Shown here piece by piece: positions 8,585 to 17,831 of a stretch of 64,000 nt of DNA. The notes under the pieces were generated by a model, which made no database searches, was not told the origin of the DNA, and saw only the letters and a list, made by a program, of their open reading frames with translations. The DNA is from Chryseobacterium oranimense. Lineage in GTDB: Bacteria > Bacteroidota > Bacteroidia > Flavobacteriales > Weeksellaceae. The stretch lies in the NCBI RefSeq assembly GCF_025244725.1, contig NZ_CP104203.1, forward strand, positions 1,054,001-1,118,000, read 5' to 3'. The position numbers and the translations under genes were made by a program. The stretch's first letter is position 1, and each line of letters opens with the position of its first letter.

Positions 8585-10045
8585 TTATTGAGAAAGCAGT
8601 TTCAGGGAGTATTCCAGTTCGGGATCTTTTTGTTCTTTTAAAGATTTCAAAAAATAGTCATTTTTAATAGTATGATCGGGGATTACACCTGTGCAATTGG
8701 CAACATTGTCTTGATCATTACTATTAAAGAAAATTTCTGTCCGTGGAATGGAAAGGGTGGATTTAGTATGAGGGAGCTTATACGTGATAAACCATGCTGC
8801 AGTGGTGAAATTACTGCATGAACCTGTTTCTTTCCCTACAATTTCTCCTCTTTTTTCAGTTTTGAATAGAGAAGCGAAATAGGTGGCAGCAGAGAAAGTG
8901 CGGTTATTGGTCAGAAGCATAGTCTTACCGTCAAAAAACAATCCATCTCTGGGATAGCTTTTTATATAAGTGTTATCAAGCCTTGAATTTCCGAAATAAT
9001 AGTCTCCTTTTTCTGCTTTGTCAAAGCGCTGCCTCATGAAATTATTCAGATCTGTAATGTCTTTATCGGAATAATACTGGTTGGTTTGTGGATCTATCAG
9101 ATAGTTGGTGTAGTTTATATCAACAACCTGGGTTCCGTATTTGTATTCATTATTAAAGTTTTTATCCGCTGCTATAAAAGAATACAATAAAGCTACGTTA
9201 CTGATAGCACCGCCAGAATTGTTACGAATATCTATAATAAGCTTTTTGGATTTCAGATTCCTTATTTCCTGGAAATATTTCTTTAGTCTTTCATAAAAAA
9301 AACTTTCATCGTAAGAGAAAGATTTTACTGATAAATAATACGTGTCCGGATCTATTTTATAGCCGTAAATTCCGTAGCTTTCCGAAACCAGGTCAATTGG
9401 CAGTACGGCATGTTTGGCTTCATAATAATACTGAGGATATTTTATGCCGCTTACTTTCACTGTTTTTTGCGTTCCGTTTAAAGTTTTATATTTTACAGTA
9501 AAATCATTGGTTGGTTTCTTTAAAATAAAAGGAATATTAAATGATACATCTATATCTTCCACTTTAATATTTCCGTCTGCAGCTTTGGGGATTCTTTTCA
9601 GAATGGTATCTGCATTTAAACCGTTAATTTCAAGGATTTCACTTCCTGTTTCGATAGCATATTTGTTGGCTCCGTTTACATATATAATCCCGTTATGTAC
9701 GTAAGTTGAAAGAGGGAAATAGTAGATAGAGTTCATAACATCCTCAAAATAATTGGAATCAGTACCAAAAGAACTGTGGCCGTCACCAATTATTCTTGTA
9801 GGGTTGTTCATCAGCAGATTGATATAACCAGGATTTTTTTTAATTTCATTACGAAGTGAGTCCAGCTTTCTGGTAATGGTTTCTTTGCTGTGAAACCTGT
9901 AAGGATTAGGATGCTGTTTCCGGATAATATCCACTGCAATATCGAAATCTTTAAGATAGCCGTCTTCAGGGATTTCTGAAACTGAATACTGGGCAAAGCC
10001 CATTGAAAAGAGTAAAATCAAAGGAAATACAAATAACTTCTTCAT
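8585..10045 (-). CDS. S41 family peptidase, secreted
   Basis: Tail-specific (C-terminal processing) protease-like protein. The chosen ATG at 10045 gives a clean signal peptide (MKKLFVFPLILLFSMGFAQ); a start 10 codons upstream would put charged residues before it. The peptidase core includes KKLIIDIRNNSGG and LLTNNRTFSAATYFASL, which carries the likely catalytic Ser, then GKETG. It probably acts in the periplasm or at the cell surface. The N-terminal region has no PDZ I can name with certainty. Monocistronic, convergent with glgC. Confidence 0.87.
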   Translation of the reverse strand: MKKLFVFPLILLFSMGFAQYSVSEIPEDGYLKDFDIAVDIIRKQHPNPYRFHSKETITRKLDSLRNEIKKNPGYINLLMNNPTRIIGDGHSSFGTDSNYFEDVMNSIYYFPLSTYVHNGIIYVNGANKYAIETGSEILEINGLNADTILKRIPKAADGNIKVEDIDVSFNIPFILKKPTNDFTVKYKTLNGTQKTVKVSGIKYPQYYYEAKHAVLPIDLVSESYGIYGYKIDPDTYYLSVKSFSYDESFFYERLKKYFQEIRNLKSKKLIIDIRNNSGGAISNVALLYSFIAADKNFNNEYKYGTQVVDINYTNYLIDPQTNQYYSDKDITDLNNFMRQRFDKAEKGDYYFGNSRLDNTYIKSYPRDGLFFDGKTMLLTNNRTFSAATYFASLFKTEKRGEIVGKETGSCSNFTTAAWFITYKLPHTKSTLSIPRTEIFFNSNDQDNVANCTGVIPDHTIKNDYFLKSLKEQKDPELEYSLKLLSQ

Positions 10046-10252
10046 AGAAAAATATTTAATTTTAGGGTTTTTCACCTATCAAAAAATATACCGTTATTTT
10101 GTTGTTTAAAAGTGGAGTTATTTTTATAAAATAGTACATTAATAATTAAAATTACCAGTTAAAATAAGGTTTTTTTTAAAAATTAAATGATATAATTCAC
10201 TTTTTTAAATCTGATTTATTTTACAACTGCATGGATCAAAATAATTAAGATA

Positions 10253-10283
10253 TTGGTTACTTTTTTTATTTGTATTACTTTTG
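10253..10283 (+). promoter_or_regulatory. Bacteroidetes-type promoter of SRPBCC gene
   Basis: TTGG at 10253-10256, a 19-bp spacer, and TACTTTTG (consensus TAnnTTTG) at 10276-10283. The predicted transcription start is about 4-6 bp downstream and nearly coincides with the ATG at 10288, so the mRNA may be leaderless. Confidence 0.6.
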
Positions 10284-10287
10284 TGCG

Positions 10288-11328
10288 ATGCGTTTTTTTA
10301 AAATAATAGCCGTAATTCTTGTTCTTGTGGTAGGAGCTTATGCTGCTTCCATGTATTTTTTCGTGGACGAAAACAAGGATTTTAAGATTGAAAAGGAGAT
10401 CGATTATCCTTTAGATAAAGTCTTTTCCCAGTTTAATAATCTGCAGCATTTCACCAGATGGAATAACTTTTTTACAAGTTCACCATCCATTGATATCGAT
10501 TATTATACGCCTTACGAAGGCCAGGGAAGCGCTATCAGTTATGTAGACCCGAAAAATGATACGGATGGGGAAATGTTCATTCGATATGAAAATCCGGCAA
10601 AAAGTCTGAGATACCAGCTTTTCGAAGACAGGAATGAAAACCCGACGGTGGTGGATGTTCAGTTCAAGGCAGTTTCTCCGGATAAAACAAAAATTACGTG
10701 GTATGTGCATACTCCTAAACTTTCCGTACTGAGAAGGGTGGAAAATTTCTGGACAGAAGACCGGTTTGCTGAAAACATCAACAAAAGCATGGTCAATCTG
10801 AAAAATGTACTGGGCAACAAAGTAGAAAAAGATAACCAGATGGCTTCCATTAAATATGACAGCTTAATGGTAGAAAATGAAGAAAATAAGTTACTTCTGG
10901 GAATTAATGTAAGCGCATCCAACAAAAAAGAGGCGCTCTATAAAAATATCGTTATGAATTACAGCAAAATTTATAACTATGTAACGATGGATCTTGGTAA
11001 AAAAGACGATGAATTCGGCTTTCCGGTGCTGATTACCGATGCCGATAACTATAAAGACAAAGAAGTTTCCTATTTCCTGGGAATACCTCTTTCCAAAAAG
11101 ATAGGGGTTCCGGATAATAATTTCAGTTTCCGAACCGTAAATCCTTCCCAAAACTATGTAATTTACTACAAAGGAAATTATGAAGGCAGAATACGGGCTG
11201 TTCAGCAGCTGATTCAGAAGGCCAAAAAAGATGAGATGCGCTTCGGGGATATCCGCCAGACCTTCATTGAGCGTCCGGTTGAAGGGCAGGAAGTAAATAT
11301 TAAGCTCTCATTATCAGTGTATAAGTAA
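10288..11328 (+). CDS. Membrane-anchored SRPBCC protein with GyrI-like domain
   Basis: A single N-terminal membrane segment (residues about 4-25). It is followed by a START/SRPBCC (polyketide-cyclase-like) domain at about 30-175, with the typical FNNLQHFTRWNNF segment. A C-terminal half resembles GyrI-like effector-binding domains (about 200-345, ending in ERPVEGQEVNIKL). The ATG at 10288 was chosen because a strong -7 box lies immediately upstream. Probable small-molecule-binding protein at the membrane; ligand unknown. Monocistronic. Confidence 0.78.
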   Translation: MRFFKIIAVILVLVVGAYAASMYFFVDENKDFKIEKEIDYPLDKVFSQFNNLQHFTRWNNFFTSSPSIDIDYYTPYEGQGSAISYVDPKNDTDGEMFIRYENPAKSLRYQLFEDRNENPTVVDVQFKAVSPDKTKITWYVHTPKLSVLRRVENFWTEDRFAENINKSMVNLKNVLGNKVEKDNQMASIKYDSLMVENEENKLLLGINVSASNKKEALYKNIVMNYSKIYNYVTMDLGKKDDEFGFPVLITDADNYKDKEVSYFLGIPLSKKIGVPDNNFSFRTVNPSQNYVIYYKGNYEGRIRAVQQLIQKAKKDEMRFGDIRQTFIERPVEGQEVNIKLSLSVYK

Positions 11329-11398
11329 TTTTTTTTCGATTATTTTTTTCTTAATTTTTTTTAACGGTTTCAGGCTGTCTTAACTCGGTTTTTTTTAT

Positions 11399-11406
11399 TA
11401 AATTTG
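11399..11406 (+). promoter_or_regulatory. Probable -7 box of sucAB
   Basis: TAAATTTG matches the TAnnTTTG consensus and lies 46 bp upstream of the sucA ATG. The -33 region is T-rich without a clear TTTG at the right distance. Confidence 0.5.
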
Positions 11407-11452
11407 AAGATTAATTCTACAAATAAATTTTAATAATAGATAAACTGTAATA

Positions 11453-14266
11453 ATGGACAGATTTTCATTCCTAAACGCAGCTCATTCTCAGTTAATTGAG
11501 GATTTATACCAACAGTACTTAAAATTCCCGGATTCTTTAGAGCCATCATGGAAAGCCTTTTTTCAAGGGTTCGATTTTGCTTTAGAGAACTATGGAGATG
11601 ACGATAACATCCAATACATCCAGGCTCCGGCCAGCGCTGCTCCGGCAGTACAGCAGATTTCTCAGGCAGCAGCCGGCGGAGAAATTCCTGAGCACATCAA
11701 AAAAGAATTCAAGGTAGTAAACCTTATCGAGGCTTACAGAACGAGAGGGCACCTGTTTACCAAAACAAACCCAGTAAGAGAAAGAAGACACTATACTCCT
11801 ACTTTAGACATAGAAAACTTCGGTCTTTCCAAAGAAGATTTAAATACAAAATTCAACTGCGCCGTTGAAACAGGAATGAAAGAACCTGCAACACTGGCAG
11901 ATCTGATCAAGCATCTTGAAAATATCTACTGCGATTCTATCGGGGTGGAATATATGCACATCAACAATGTTGAAGAGAAAGATTTCATCAAAAAATGGCT
12001 TCAGGTGAATGAAAACCACCCGAACCTTTCTGCCAATGAAAAAACTGAGATTTTATTAAAATTAAATCAGGCGGTAGCTTTCGAAAACTATCTTCACACA
12101 AAATTTGTAGGACAAAAAAGATTCTCACTGGAAGGAGGTGAAACATTGATTCCTGCTTTGGATCAGTTAATCACAAGATCTTCTCAGCTGGGAGTGGATG
12201 AGGTGGTATTGGGAATGGCCCACAGAGGTAGATTGAACGTACTGACCAATATTTTCGGGAAATCTTACAAGCAGATCTTCTCGGAATTTGAAGGAAAGGA
12301 ATTCGAAGAAGATGTATTCTCCGGTGACGTTAAATATCACTTAGGATCCTCTAAAAAAATCAAAACAGCTTCAGGAGAAGAGGTTTCTATTAACCTGACT
12401 CCTAACCCGTCTCACCTTGAAACAGTGGCTGCCCTTGTAGAAGGGATCTGCCGTGCGAAAGTAGACGATAAGTATAAAGACTACTCTAAAGTATTACCGA
12501 TCATCATCCATGGTGATGGAGCAATTGCCGGACAAGGTATTGCTTACGAAGTTGCCCAGATGATGACTTTAGAAGGGTACAGAACAGGAGGTACGGTTCA
12601 TATCGTTGTAAATAACCAGGTTTCATTTACAACCAATTATATGGATGCAAGATCTTCAACGTATTGTACAGACATTGCAAAGGTTACGGAATCTCCTGTA
12701 ATGCACGTCAATGCTGATGATGCCGAAGCTGTTGTTCATGCCATCCACTTTGCAGCCGATTTCAGAGCTAAATTCGGGAAAGATGTTTACATCGACCTTT
12801 TAGGATATAGAAAATATGGGCACAATGAAGGTGATGAGCCAAGATTCACACAGCCTAATTTATATAAAACCATTTCAAAACACCCGAATCCAAGAGAAAT
12901 TTATAAAGATAAATTGCTTAAAGACAGCATTACATCCAATGATGTGATTGCTAAAATGGAAACGGAATTCAAAGCTCTTCTGGATAAAGATTTTGATGCG
13001 TCCAAAGAGATTGAGAAAAATGTTATGGATCTGTTCATGGCTGAAGACTGGACCAATTATCCGATCGGAAAAAGAGGAGCTGTTCAGATTCCTGTAGATA
13101 CAAAATATAACTTAGAGAAGCTTAAGGAGCTGGCTATTAAAATGTCCACCCTTCCTGCTGATAAAAAGTTCATTAATAAAATTACGAGACTATTCGAAAA
13201 CCGTATCAAAGCTATTGAAGGAAACTCATTAGACTGGGCGTTAGGAGAGTGGTTAGCTTATGCTACACTTCTTGTGGAAGGTCACAATGTTAGAATTTCA
13301 GGGGAAGATGTGGAAAGAGGTACTTTCTCTCACAGACATGCCGTTGTAAAAACTGAAGACACGGAAGAAGAATATATCCCGCTAAGACATGTATCTGAAA
13401 GCAGATTTGATGTATACAACTCTCACCTTTCTGAATATGGAGTTCTAGGTTTCGATTACGGATATGCTATGGCTTCTCCTAATACATTAACCATCTGGGA
13501 AGCTCAGTTCGGAGATTTCGTGAATGGTGCTCAGATTATCGTTGACCAATATCTGGCTGCAGCCGAGGAAAAATGGAAGATCCAGGACGGATTGGTGATG
13601 CTGTTGCCTCACGGTTCGGAAGGTCAGGGCGCAGAACACTCTTCAGCAAGATTAGAAAGATTCTTAACGCTTTGTGCGAACGAAAATATGGTGGTAGCCA
13701 ATATCACTTCACCTGCCAACTATTTCCACTTACTAAGAAGACAGCTTAAATGGTCATTCAGAAAGCCATTGATCGTAATGAGCCCTAAATCTTTACTGAG
13801 ACACCCTAAAGTGGTTTCTCCGCTTGAAGATTTTGCAAACGGTTCATTCCAGCCAATCCTGGACGATCCTTCAGCAGATCCTAAAAAAGTAGAAAAAGTA
13901 GTGCTTTGTTCAGGTAAGCTGTATTTCGAATTATTAGCGAAGAAAGAAGAACTGAACTGTGAAAATATTGCATTAGTAAGATTCGAGCAGTTATATCCGC
14001 TTCAGACTGATGCTATTGAAGCAATCTTCAGCAAATATGACAACAGAACACAACTGGTGTGGGCTCAGGAAGAACCTGAAAACATGGGAGCATGGTCTTA
14101 TATCCTGAGAAACTTCAGAGATACGGGAATCCAGGTAATCGCTCCGGTACCAAGCGGTGCTCCGGCTCCGGGAAGCCACAAAATGTTTGAGAAAAACCAG
14201 AATGCTGTGATCAACAGGGTTTTCGACAGAGATGATGCTCCCGTAAAAAGACCTGTTACAGCGTAA
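11453..14266 (+). CDS. sucA: 2-oxoglutarate dehydrogenase E1 component
   Basis: Thiamine-diphosphate E1 of the 2-oxoglutarate dehydrogenase complex in the TCA cycle; decarboxylates 2-oxoglutarate and passes succinyl to the E2 lipoate. The N-terminal E1-binding tail (FLNAAHSQLIEDLYQQYL) is present. The ThDP motif runs from GDGAIAGQG to VVNNQVSFTTN. C-terminal transketolase-like blocks include HGSEGQGAEHSSARLERFL. Length 937 is normal. Followed 41 bp later by sucB. The E3 (lpd) gene is not in this window. Confidence 0.97.
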   Translation: MDRFSFLNAAHSQLIEDLYQQYLKFPDSLEPSWKAFFQGFDFALENYGDDDNIQYIQAPASAAPAVQQISQAAAGGEIPEHIKKEFKVVNLIEAYRTRGHLFTKTNPVRERRHYTPTLDIENFGLSKEDLNTKFNCAVETGMKEPATLADLIKHLENIYCDSIGVEYMHINNVEEKDFIKKWLQVNENHPNLSANEKTEILLKLNQAVAFENYLHTKFVGQKRFSLEGGETLIPALDQLITRSSQLGVDEVVLGMAHRGRLNVLTNIFGKSYKQIFSEFEGKEFEEDVFSGDVKYHLGSSKKIKTASGEEVSINLTPNPSHLETVAALVEGICRAKVDDKYKDYSKVLPIIIHGDGAIAGQGIAYEVAQMMTLEGYRTGGTVHIVVNNQVSFTTNYMDARSSTYCTDIAKVTESPVMHVNADDAEAVVHAIHFAADFRAKFGKDVYIDLLGYRKYGHNEGDEPRFTQPNLYKTISKHPNPREIYKDKLLKDSITSNDVIAKMETEFKALLDKDFDASKEIEKNVMDLFMAEDWTNYPIGKRGAVQIPVDTKYNLEKLKELAIKMSTLPADKKFINKITRLFENRIKAIEGNSLDWALGEWLAYATLLVEGHNVRISGEDVERGTFSHRHAVVKTEDTEEEYIPLRHVSESRFDVYNSHLSEYGVLGFDYGYAMASPNTLTIWEAQFGDFVNGAQIIVDQYLAAAEEKWKIQDGLVMLLPHGSEGQGAEHSSARLERFLTLCANENMVVANITSPANYFHLLRRQLKWSFRKPLIVMSPKSLLRHPKVVSPLEDFANGSFQPILDDPSADPKKVEKVVLCSGKLYFELLAKKEELNCENIALVRFEQLYPLQTDAIEAIFSKYDNRTQLVWAQEEPENMGAWSYILRNFRDTGIQVIAPVPSGAPAPGSHKMFEKNQNAVINRVFDRDDAPVKRPVTA

Positions 14267-14307
14267 TTAAGAATAATATCCAATTAAAAAAATAAAAAAT
14301 ACTCAAT

Positions 14308-15564
14308 ATGTCAGTTTTAGAAATGAAAGTTCCTTCACCGGGAGAATCCATTACAGAAGTTGAAATTGCAACTTGGCTTGTGAAAGATGGTGATTATGTA
14401 GAAAAAGATCAGCCCATCGCAGAAGTAGACTCAGATAAAGCAACTCTTGAATTACCTGCTGAACAAAGCGGAGTGATCACGTTAAAAGCAGAAGAGGGTG
14501 ATGTAGTACAGGTTGGCCAGGTAGTTTGTTTAATTGATATGGATGCTGCCAAACCTGAAGGTGCAAGCGCTCCGGCTGCTGAAGCTCCAAAACAGGAAGA
14601 AGCTCCGAAAGCTGCTGAACCGGCTAAACAGGAAGCTCCAAAACCAGCTGCTCCGGTAGCAGCTCCACAAACTTATGCAACAGGAGCTCCATCTCCGGCT
14701 GCTAAAAAGATTCTTGACGAGAAAGGTATTGAAGCCGGACAGGTTTCAGGAAGCGGAAGAGACGGAAGAATCACTAAAACTGATGCAGAATTAGCTGCTG
14801 TTCCTGCTTTAGGAGGAAGCCCTTCTACAGCAACAGGTGCACGTACTACTACGACGACTAAGCTTTCAGTTCTAAGAAGAAAAATTGCTTCAAGATTGGT
14901 TGCTGTAAAGAACGAAACAGCAATGTTAACGACTTTCAACGAAGTTGATATGTCTGAAATCTTTAGATTAAGAAAGCAATATAAAGAAGAATTTGCTCAA
15001 AAGCACGGAGTTGGACTTGGTTTCATGTCTTTCTTTACAAAAGCGGTAACAAGAGCATTGCAGATGTATCCGGATGTAAATGCGTCTATTGACGGAGATT
15101 TCAAAGTAAACTATGACTTCTGCGATATTTCAATTGCCGTTTCAGGCCCTAAAGGATTAATGGTTCCGGTATTGAGAAATGCTGAAAATATGTCTTTTGC
15201 TGGAGTTGAGGCTAATATCAAAGATCTTGCTACCAAAGTAAGAGACGGTAAAATTACAGTTGATGAAATGACTGGCGGTACATTCACTATTACCAATGGT
15301 GGTACTTTCGGATCCATGATGTCTACACCAATCATTAACCCTCCACAGTCTGCTATTCTTGGAATGCACAACATCATTCAGAGACCGGTAGCCGTTGATG
15401 GGCAAGTAGTAATCAGACCAATGATGTATGTAGCGATGTCTTATGACCACAGAATTATCGACGGAAAAGAATCTGTAGGGTTCCTTGTAGCGGTAAAAGA
15501 AGGTATCGACAATCCTGTTGAAATACTAATGGGAGGTGACGAAAGAAAAGGCCTAGGATTATAA
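14308..15564 (+). CDS. sucB: 2-oxoglutarate dehydrogenase E2 (dihydrolipoyl succinyltransferase)
   Basis: Lipoyl domain at residues 1-77 with lipoylated Lys44 (DSDKATLEL). An Ala/Pro/Glu/Lys-rich linker is followed by an E3-binding domain (about 130-165, [12 protein letters not shown] and [10 protein letters not shown]). The catalytic acyltransferase domain ends with [12 protein letters not shown] (HxxxDG active site). Position after sucA and the DSDKATLEL sequence favour the succinyltransferase over pyruvate or branched-chain E2. Length 418. Terminated by the hairpin at 15591. Confidence 0.96.
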   Translation: MSVLEMKVPSPGESITEVEIATWLVKDGDYVEKDQPIAEVDSDKATLELPAEQSGVITLKAEEGDVVQVGQVVCLIDMDAAKPEGASAPAAEAPKQEEAPKAAEPAKQEAPKPAAPVAAPQTYATGAPSPAAKKILDEKGIEAGQVSGSGRDGRITKTDAELAAVPALGGSPSTATGARTTTTTKLSVLRRKIASRLVAVKNETAMLTTFNEVDMSEIFRLRKQYKEEFAQKHGVGLGFMSFFTKAVTRALQMYPDVNASIDGDFKVNYDFCDISIAVSGPKGLMVPVLRNAENMSFAGVEANIKDLATKVRDGKITVDEMTGGTFTITNGGTFGSMMSTPIINPPQSAILGMHNIIQRPVAVDGQVVIRPMMYVAMSYDHRIIDGKESVGFLVAVKEGIDNPVEILMGGDERKGLGL

Positions 15565-15590
15565 AATTTAAGAAATTTTAATATTAACAC

Positions 15591-15618
15591 AATCTCGCCC
15601 CAAAAAGGCGAGATTTTT
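15591..15618 (+). terminator. Terminator of sucAB
   Basis: A 9-bp perfect stem (15591-15599 with 15607-15615), a 7-nt A-rich loop and a T-run. Confidence 0.88.
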
Positions 15619-15645
15619 GTATCTCTTAAGAAAAATACTAAGATG

Positions 15646-16032
15646 ATGTTCTCAAAAATGACTTCCAATATCAAAGTTTCAGTAATACCTGAATATGATA
15701 GTAAAAACAGTTATCCATCTGAAAACCGTTACGTCTTCAAGTATAATATTACGATAGAAAATGACGGCAGTTTTCCCATTAAAGTCCTTAAAAGAAAATG
15801 GCTGATCTTCGACGTAGGTTTTGGATACACTGAGATTATAGGAGATGGTGTGATAGGATTGACACCAGAGATTCCCATAAGCGAAAATTTCGCCTATTTC
15901 TCCAATGTAATGCTTCGGTCCGGAGTAGGAAATATGAGCGGAAAATACCTTGTTAAAAACATGGATACTCAGGAAACCTTCGAAATTGAAATTCCCAAGT
16001 TCAACCTGCTGTCTGAAGTTTTAAGTAATTAA
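15646..16032 (+). CDS. apaG: ApaG family protein (Co2+/Mg2+ efflux-associated)
   Basis: A beta-sandwich protein of the ApaG/DUF525 family, linked to Co2+ resistance and Mg2+ efflux in enterobacteria. Family blocks visible: NRYVFKYNITIENDG, KRKWLIFDVGFGYTEIIGDGVIGLTPEIP, and MSGKYLVKNMDTQETFEIEIPKF near the end. Candidate starts are 15643, 15646 and 15658; 15646 (MFSKMTSNIKVSV) best fits relatives. It stands alone after the sucAB terminator. True function in Bacteroidetes is not known. Confidence 0.9.
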   Translation: MFSKMTSNIKVSVIPEYDSKNSYPSENRYVFKYNITIENDGSFPIKVLKRKWLIFDVGFGYTEIIGDGVIGLTPEIPISENFAYFSNVMLRSGVGNMSGKYLVKNMDTQETFEIEIPKFNLLSEVLSN

Positions 16033-16039
16033 GATAATT

Positions 16040-16062
16040 CCTGCAAACAGAGTTTGCAGCTT
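16040..16062. terminator. Possible bidirectional terminator
   Basis: An 8-bp perfect stem (16041-16048 with 16052-16059) and a 3-nt loop between the convergent apaG and exonuclease genes. The U-run is weak on both sides. Confidence 0.4.
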
Positions 16063-16063
16063 A

Positions 16064-16621
16064 TTACAGTTTTTTGATATACTTATTGAGAAAAGAACCA
16101 TGGATCTCTTCATTTTCTGTCATGATCAATTTTTCAAAAGCCAGAAGTGAAATTTTCGCACAGGCTTCTGCATCATCTCCGGCACGGTGGTGATTAAGGC
16201 TGATCTGGTGATGTTCCGCTAAGTGCTTAAGTCCATACCTCGGAAGATAATTCCATGACTTTTTAGCAAGCTGAATGCTGCAGAGATAATTCAGTTTTGG
16301 GGTAAACATGCCGTAATGCTCAAAACAACCTCTTAAAACACCTGCATCAAAGCTTGCGTTATGCGCAATCATGAGGGTTCCGTACATCATTTCTTCGGCT
16401 TCGTACCAGATTTCATCAAAAGTAGGCGCGTCCTTCACATCTTCCGGAGTTATCCCGTGAACTCCAATATTAAATCTGCTGAAATAGGGAAAGCTGGGCG
16501 GTTTGATCAGCCACGTTTTTGTTTCCACAATTTTGGAATCCTGAACAATACAAATACCCATTTCACAAGCTGAGCTTTTTTCGTGAGTAGCAGTTTCAAA
16601 GTCTATTGCGCAAAAATCCAT
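16064..16621 (-). CDS. DnaQ-like 3'-5' exonuclease (DEDDh)
   Basis: 185-residue RNase-T/DnaQ-type exonuclease. The DEDDh set is visible: Asp7 and Glu9 (CAIDFETA), Asp in AHNASFDAGVL, and the His/Asp pair in HHRAGDDAEA. No polymerase or GIY-YIG domain is attached. It is a stand-alone proofreading-like or RNA/DNA trimming exonuclease; the substrate cannot be told from sequence. A phrase-like region and a hairpin repeat lie upstream. Confidence 0.9.
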   Translation of the reverse strand: MDFCAIDFETATHEKSSACEMGICIVQDSKIVETKTWLIKPPSFPYFSRFNIGVHGITPEDVKDAPTFDEIWYEAEEMMYGTLMIAHNASFDAGVLRGCFEHYGMFTPKLNYLCSIQLAKKSWNYLPRYGLKHLAEHHQISLNHHRAGDDAEACAKISLLAFEKLIMTENEEIHGSFLNKYIKKL

Positions 16622-16713
16622 GTTTAATTGTGAAGAATTTAAAATTATATGTAAAGTTGTTTATAGATGTAAGTTATGAAATTTTTGTGAGATCAGCTTT
16701 ATTTATGGTTAAA

Positions 16714-16765
16714 CTACCCCGTCTTTTTGCTTTGCAAAAATCCACCCCTTCAGAGAAGGGGAATT
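16714..16765 (+). repeat. Dispersed two-hairpin repeat, copy 1
   Basis: A 52-bp element containing two adjacent hairpins: TTTTTGC-TTT-GCAAAAA (16724-16740) and CCCCTTC-AGA-GAAGGGG (16745-16761). The other copy is at 25922-25973 on the opposite strand, with 49 of 52 positions identical. The three differences are all in the hairpin loops. It lies in the gap between the exonuclease and glycosyltransferase genes. Confidence 0.85.
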
Positions 16766-16848
16766 AAAGGCATTCTTAGAAAATTTATAGTTAAAATTAA
16801 ATCTGAACATATTATATCTCGTATCTCACATCAGGAAACCCGAAACAA

Positions 16849-17826
16849 CTATTTACCACCTAAAAAGTGCTTAAAAATCAGCCATTTCGATTGATAGAAT
16901 TCTTTTTTTTGATACTTCTGACGCAGTTTCCATGTTTCCGGGAATTGTCCGTAAAACCCAAAATGAGCTCTTACAACAGCCCATAAATGTGGGAATCCAT
17001 TTTTCAGTCCGAAATAAATTCCGGCAATTCCATCTAAACACAGTCTGAAAAATATGAGCCAGATAAGCTTTGGGAATGGCAGGTTTTTAAGCATCATGGA
17101 AAGATTGTTCCTGATATTCAGGTAAGTTTTCTGTGCACTTTGCTTATTCAGGGTTCCGCCGCCTACGTGATATACTTTTGATCGGCCTGTGTAAAAAATT
17201 TTCTTTCCAGAATTGATCAATCGCCAGCAAAGATCAATTTCTTCCTGATGGGCAAAAAATCTTTCATCAAAACCATTTTGTTCCCAAAAGTCACTTGAAC
17301 GGATAAAGAAGCAACAGCCGGAAGCCCAGAAGATTTCTGTTTCGTCGTCATATTGTCCGTTATCCTCTTCCAGATCATCAAATATTCGTCCGCGGCAGTA
17401 AGGATAGCCCAGATTGTCGATAAGACCTCCGGCTGCACCTGCAAACTCAAATTGTTTTTTATTGTTGAAGGATAGTATTTTAGGCTGTATTGCTGAGATG
17501 GAGGAATCTTTTTTAAATAAATCCAATACAGGGTTTATCCAGTTTTCGGTAACTTCCACATCTGAATTGAGAAGACAGTAATATTCGTTTTTTATTTCCT
17601 TTAAGCCTTCATTATATCCGCCTGCAAAACCATAGTTTTTATTGTTTCTAACGATTTTTACCGTAGGAAAATGGGTCTGTACAAAATGAATAGAATCATC
17701 GGTAGAAAGGTTGTCTATTACATAAACATCTGCATTTTGAGAAAAGCTGACTACACTTGGAAGAAATTTTTCAAGCCAGTTTTTACCATTCCAGTTTAAA
17801 ATGACAACTGCTAAATTGTTCGGCAT
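16849..17826 (-). CDS. Family 2 glycosyltransferase
   Basis: GT-A fold glycosyltransferase of the rhamnosyltransferase (WbbL-like) type. The N-terminus is VVILNWNGKNWLEKFLPS; then come VIDNLSTDDS, KNYGFAGGYNEG and LLNSDVEV (DxD-like). WASGCCFFIRSSDFWEQNGFDERFFAHQEE follows in mid-protein with its acidic residues. A short hydrophobic stretch near residue 255 may touch the membrane. It starts 5 bp after the acyltransferase stop; a shared transcript with an LpxL-like enzyme suggests a role in lipopolysaccharide or another surface glycan. Confidence 0.9.
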   Translation of the reverse strand: MPNNLAVVILNWNGKNWLEKFLPSVVSFSQNADVYVIDNLSTDDSIHFVQTHFPTVKIVRNNKNYGFAGGYNEGLKEIKNEYYCLLNSDVEVTENWINPVLDLFKKDSSISAIQPKILSFNNKKQFEFAGAAGGLIDNLGYPYCRGRIFDDLEEDNGQYDDETEIFWASGCCFFIRSSDFWEQNGFDERFFAHQEEIDLCWRLINSGKKIFYTGRSKVYHVGGGTLNKQSAQKTYLNIRNNLSMMLKNLPFPKLIWLIFFRLCLDGIAGIYFGLKNGFPHLWAVVRAHFGFYGQFPETWKLRQKYQKKEFYQSKWLIFKHFLGGK

Positions 17827-17831
17827 CAGGA

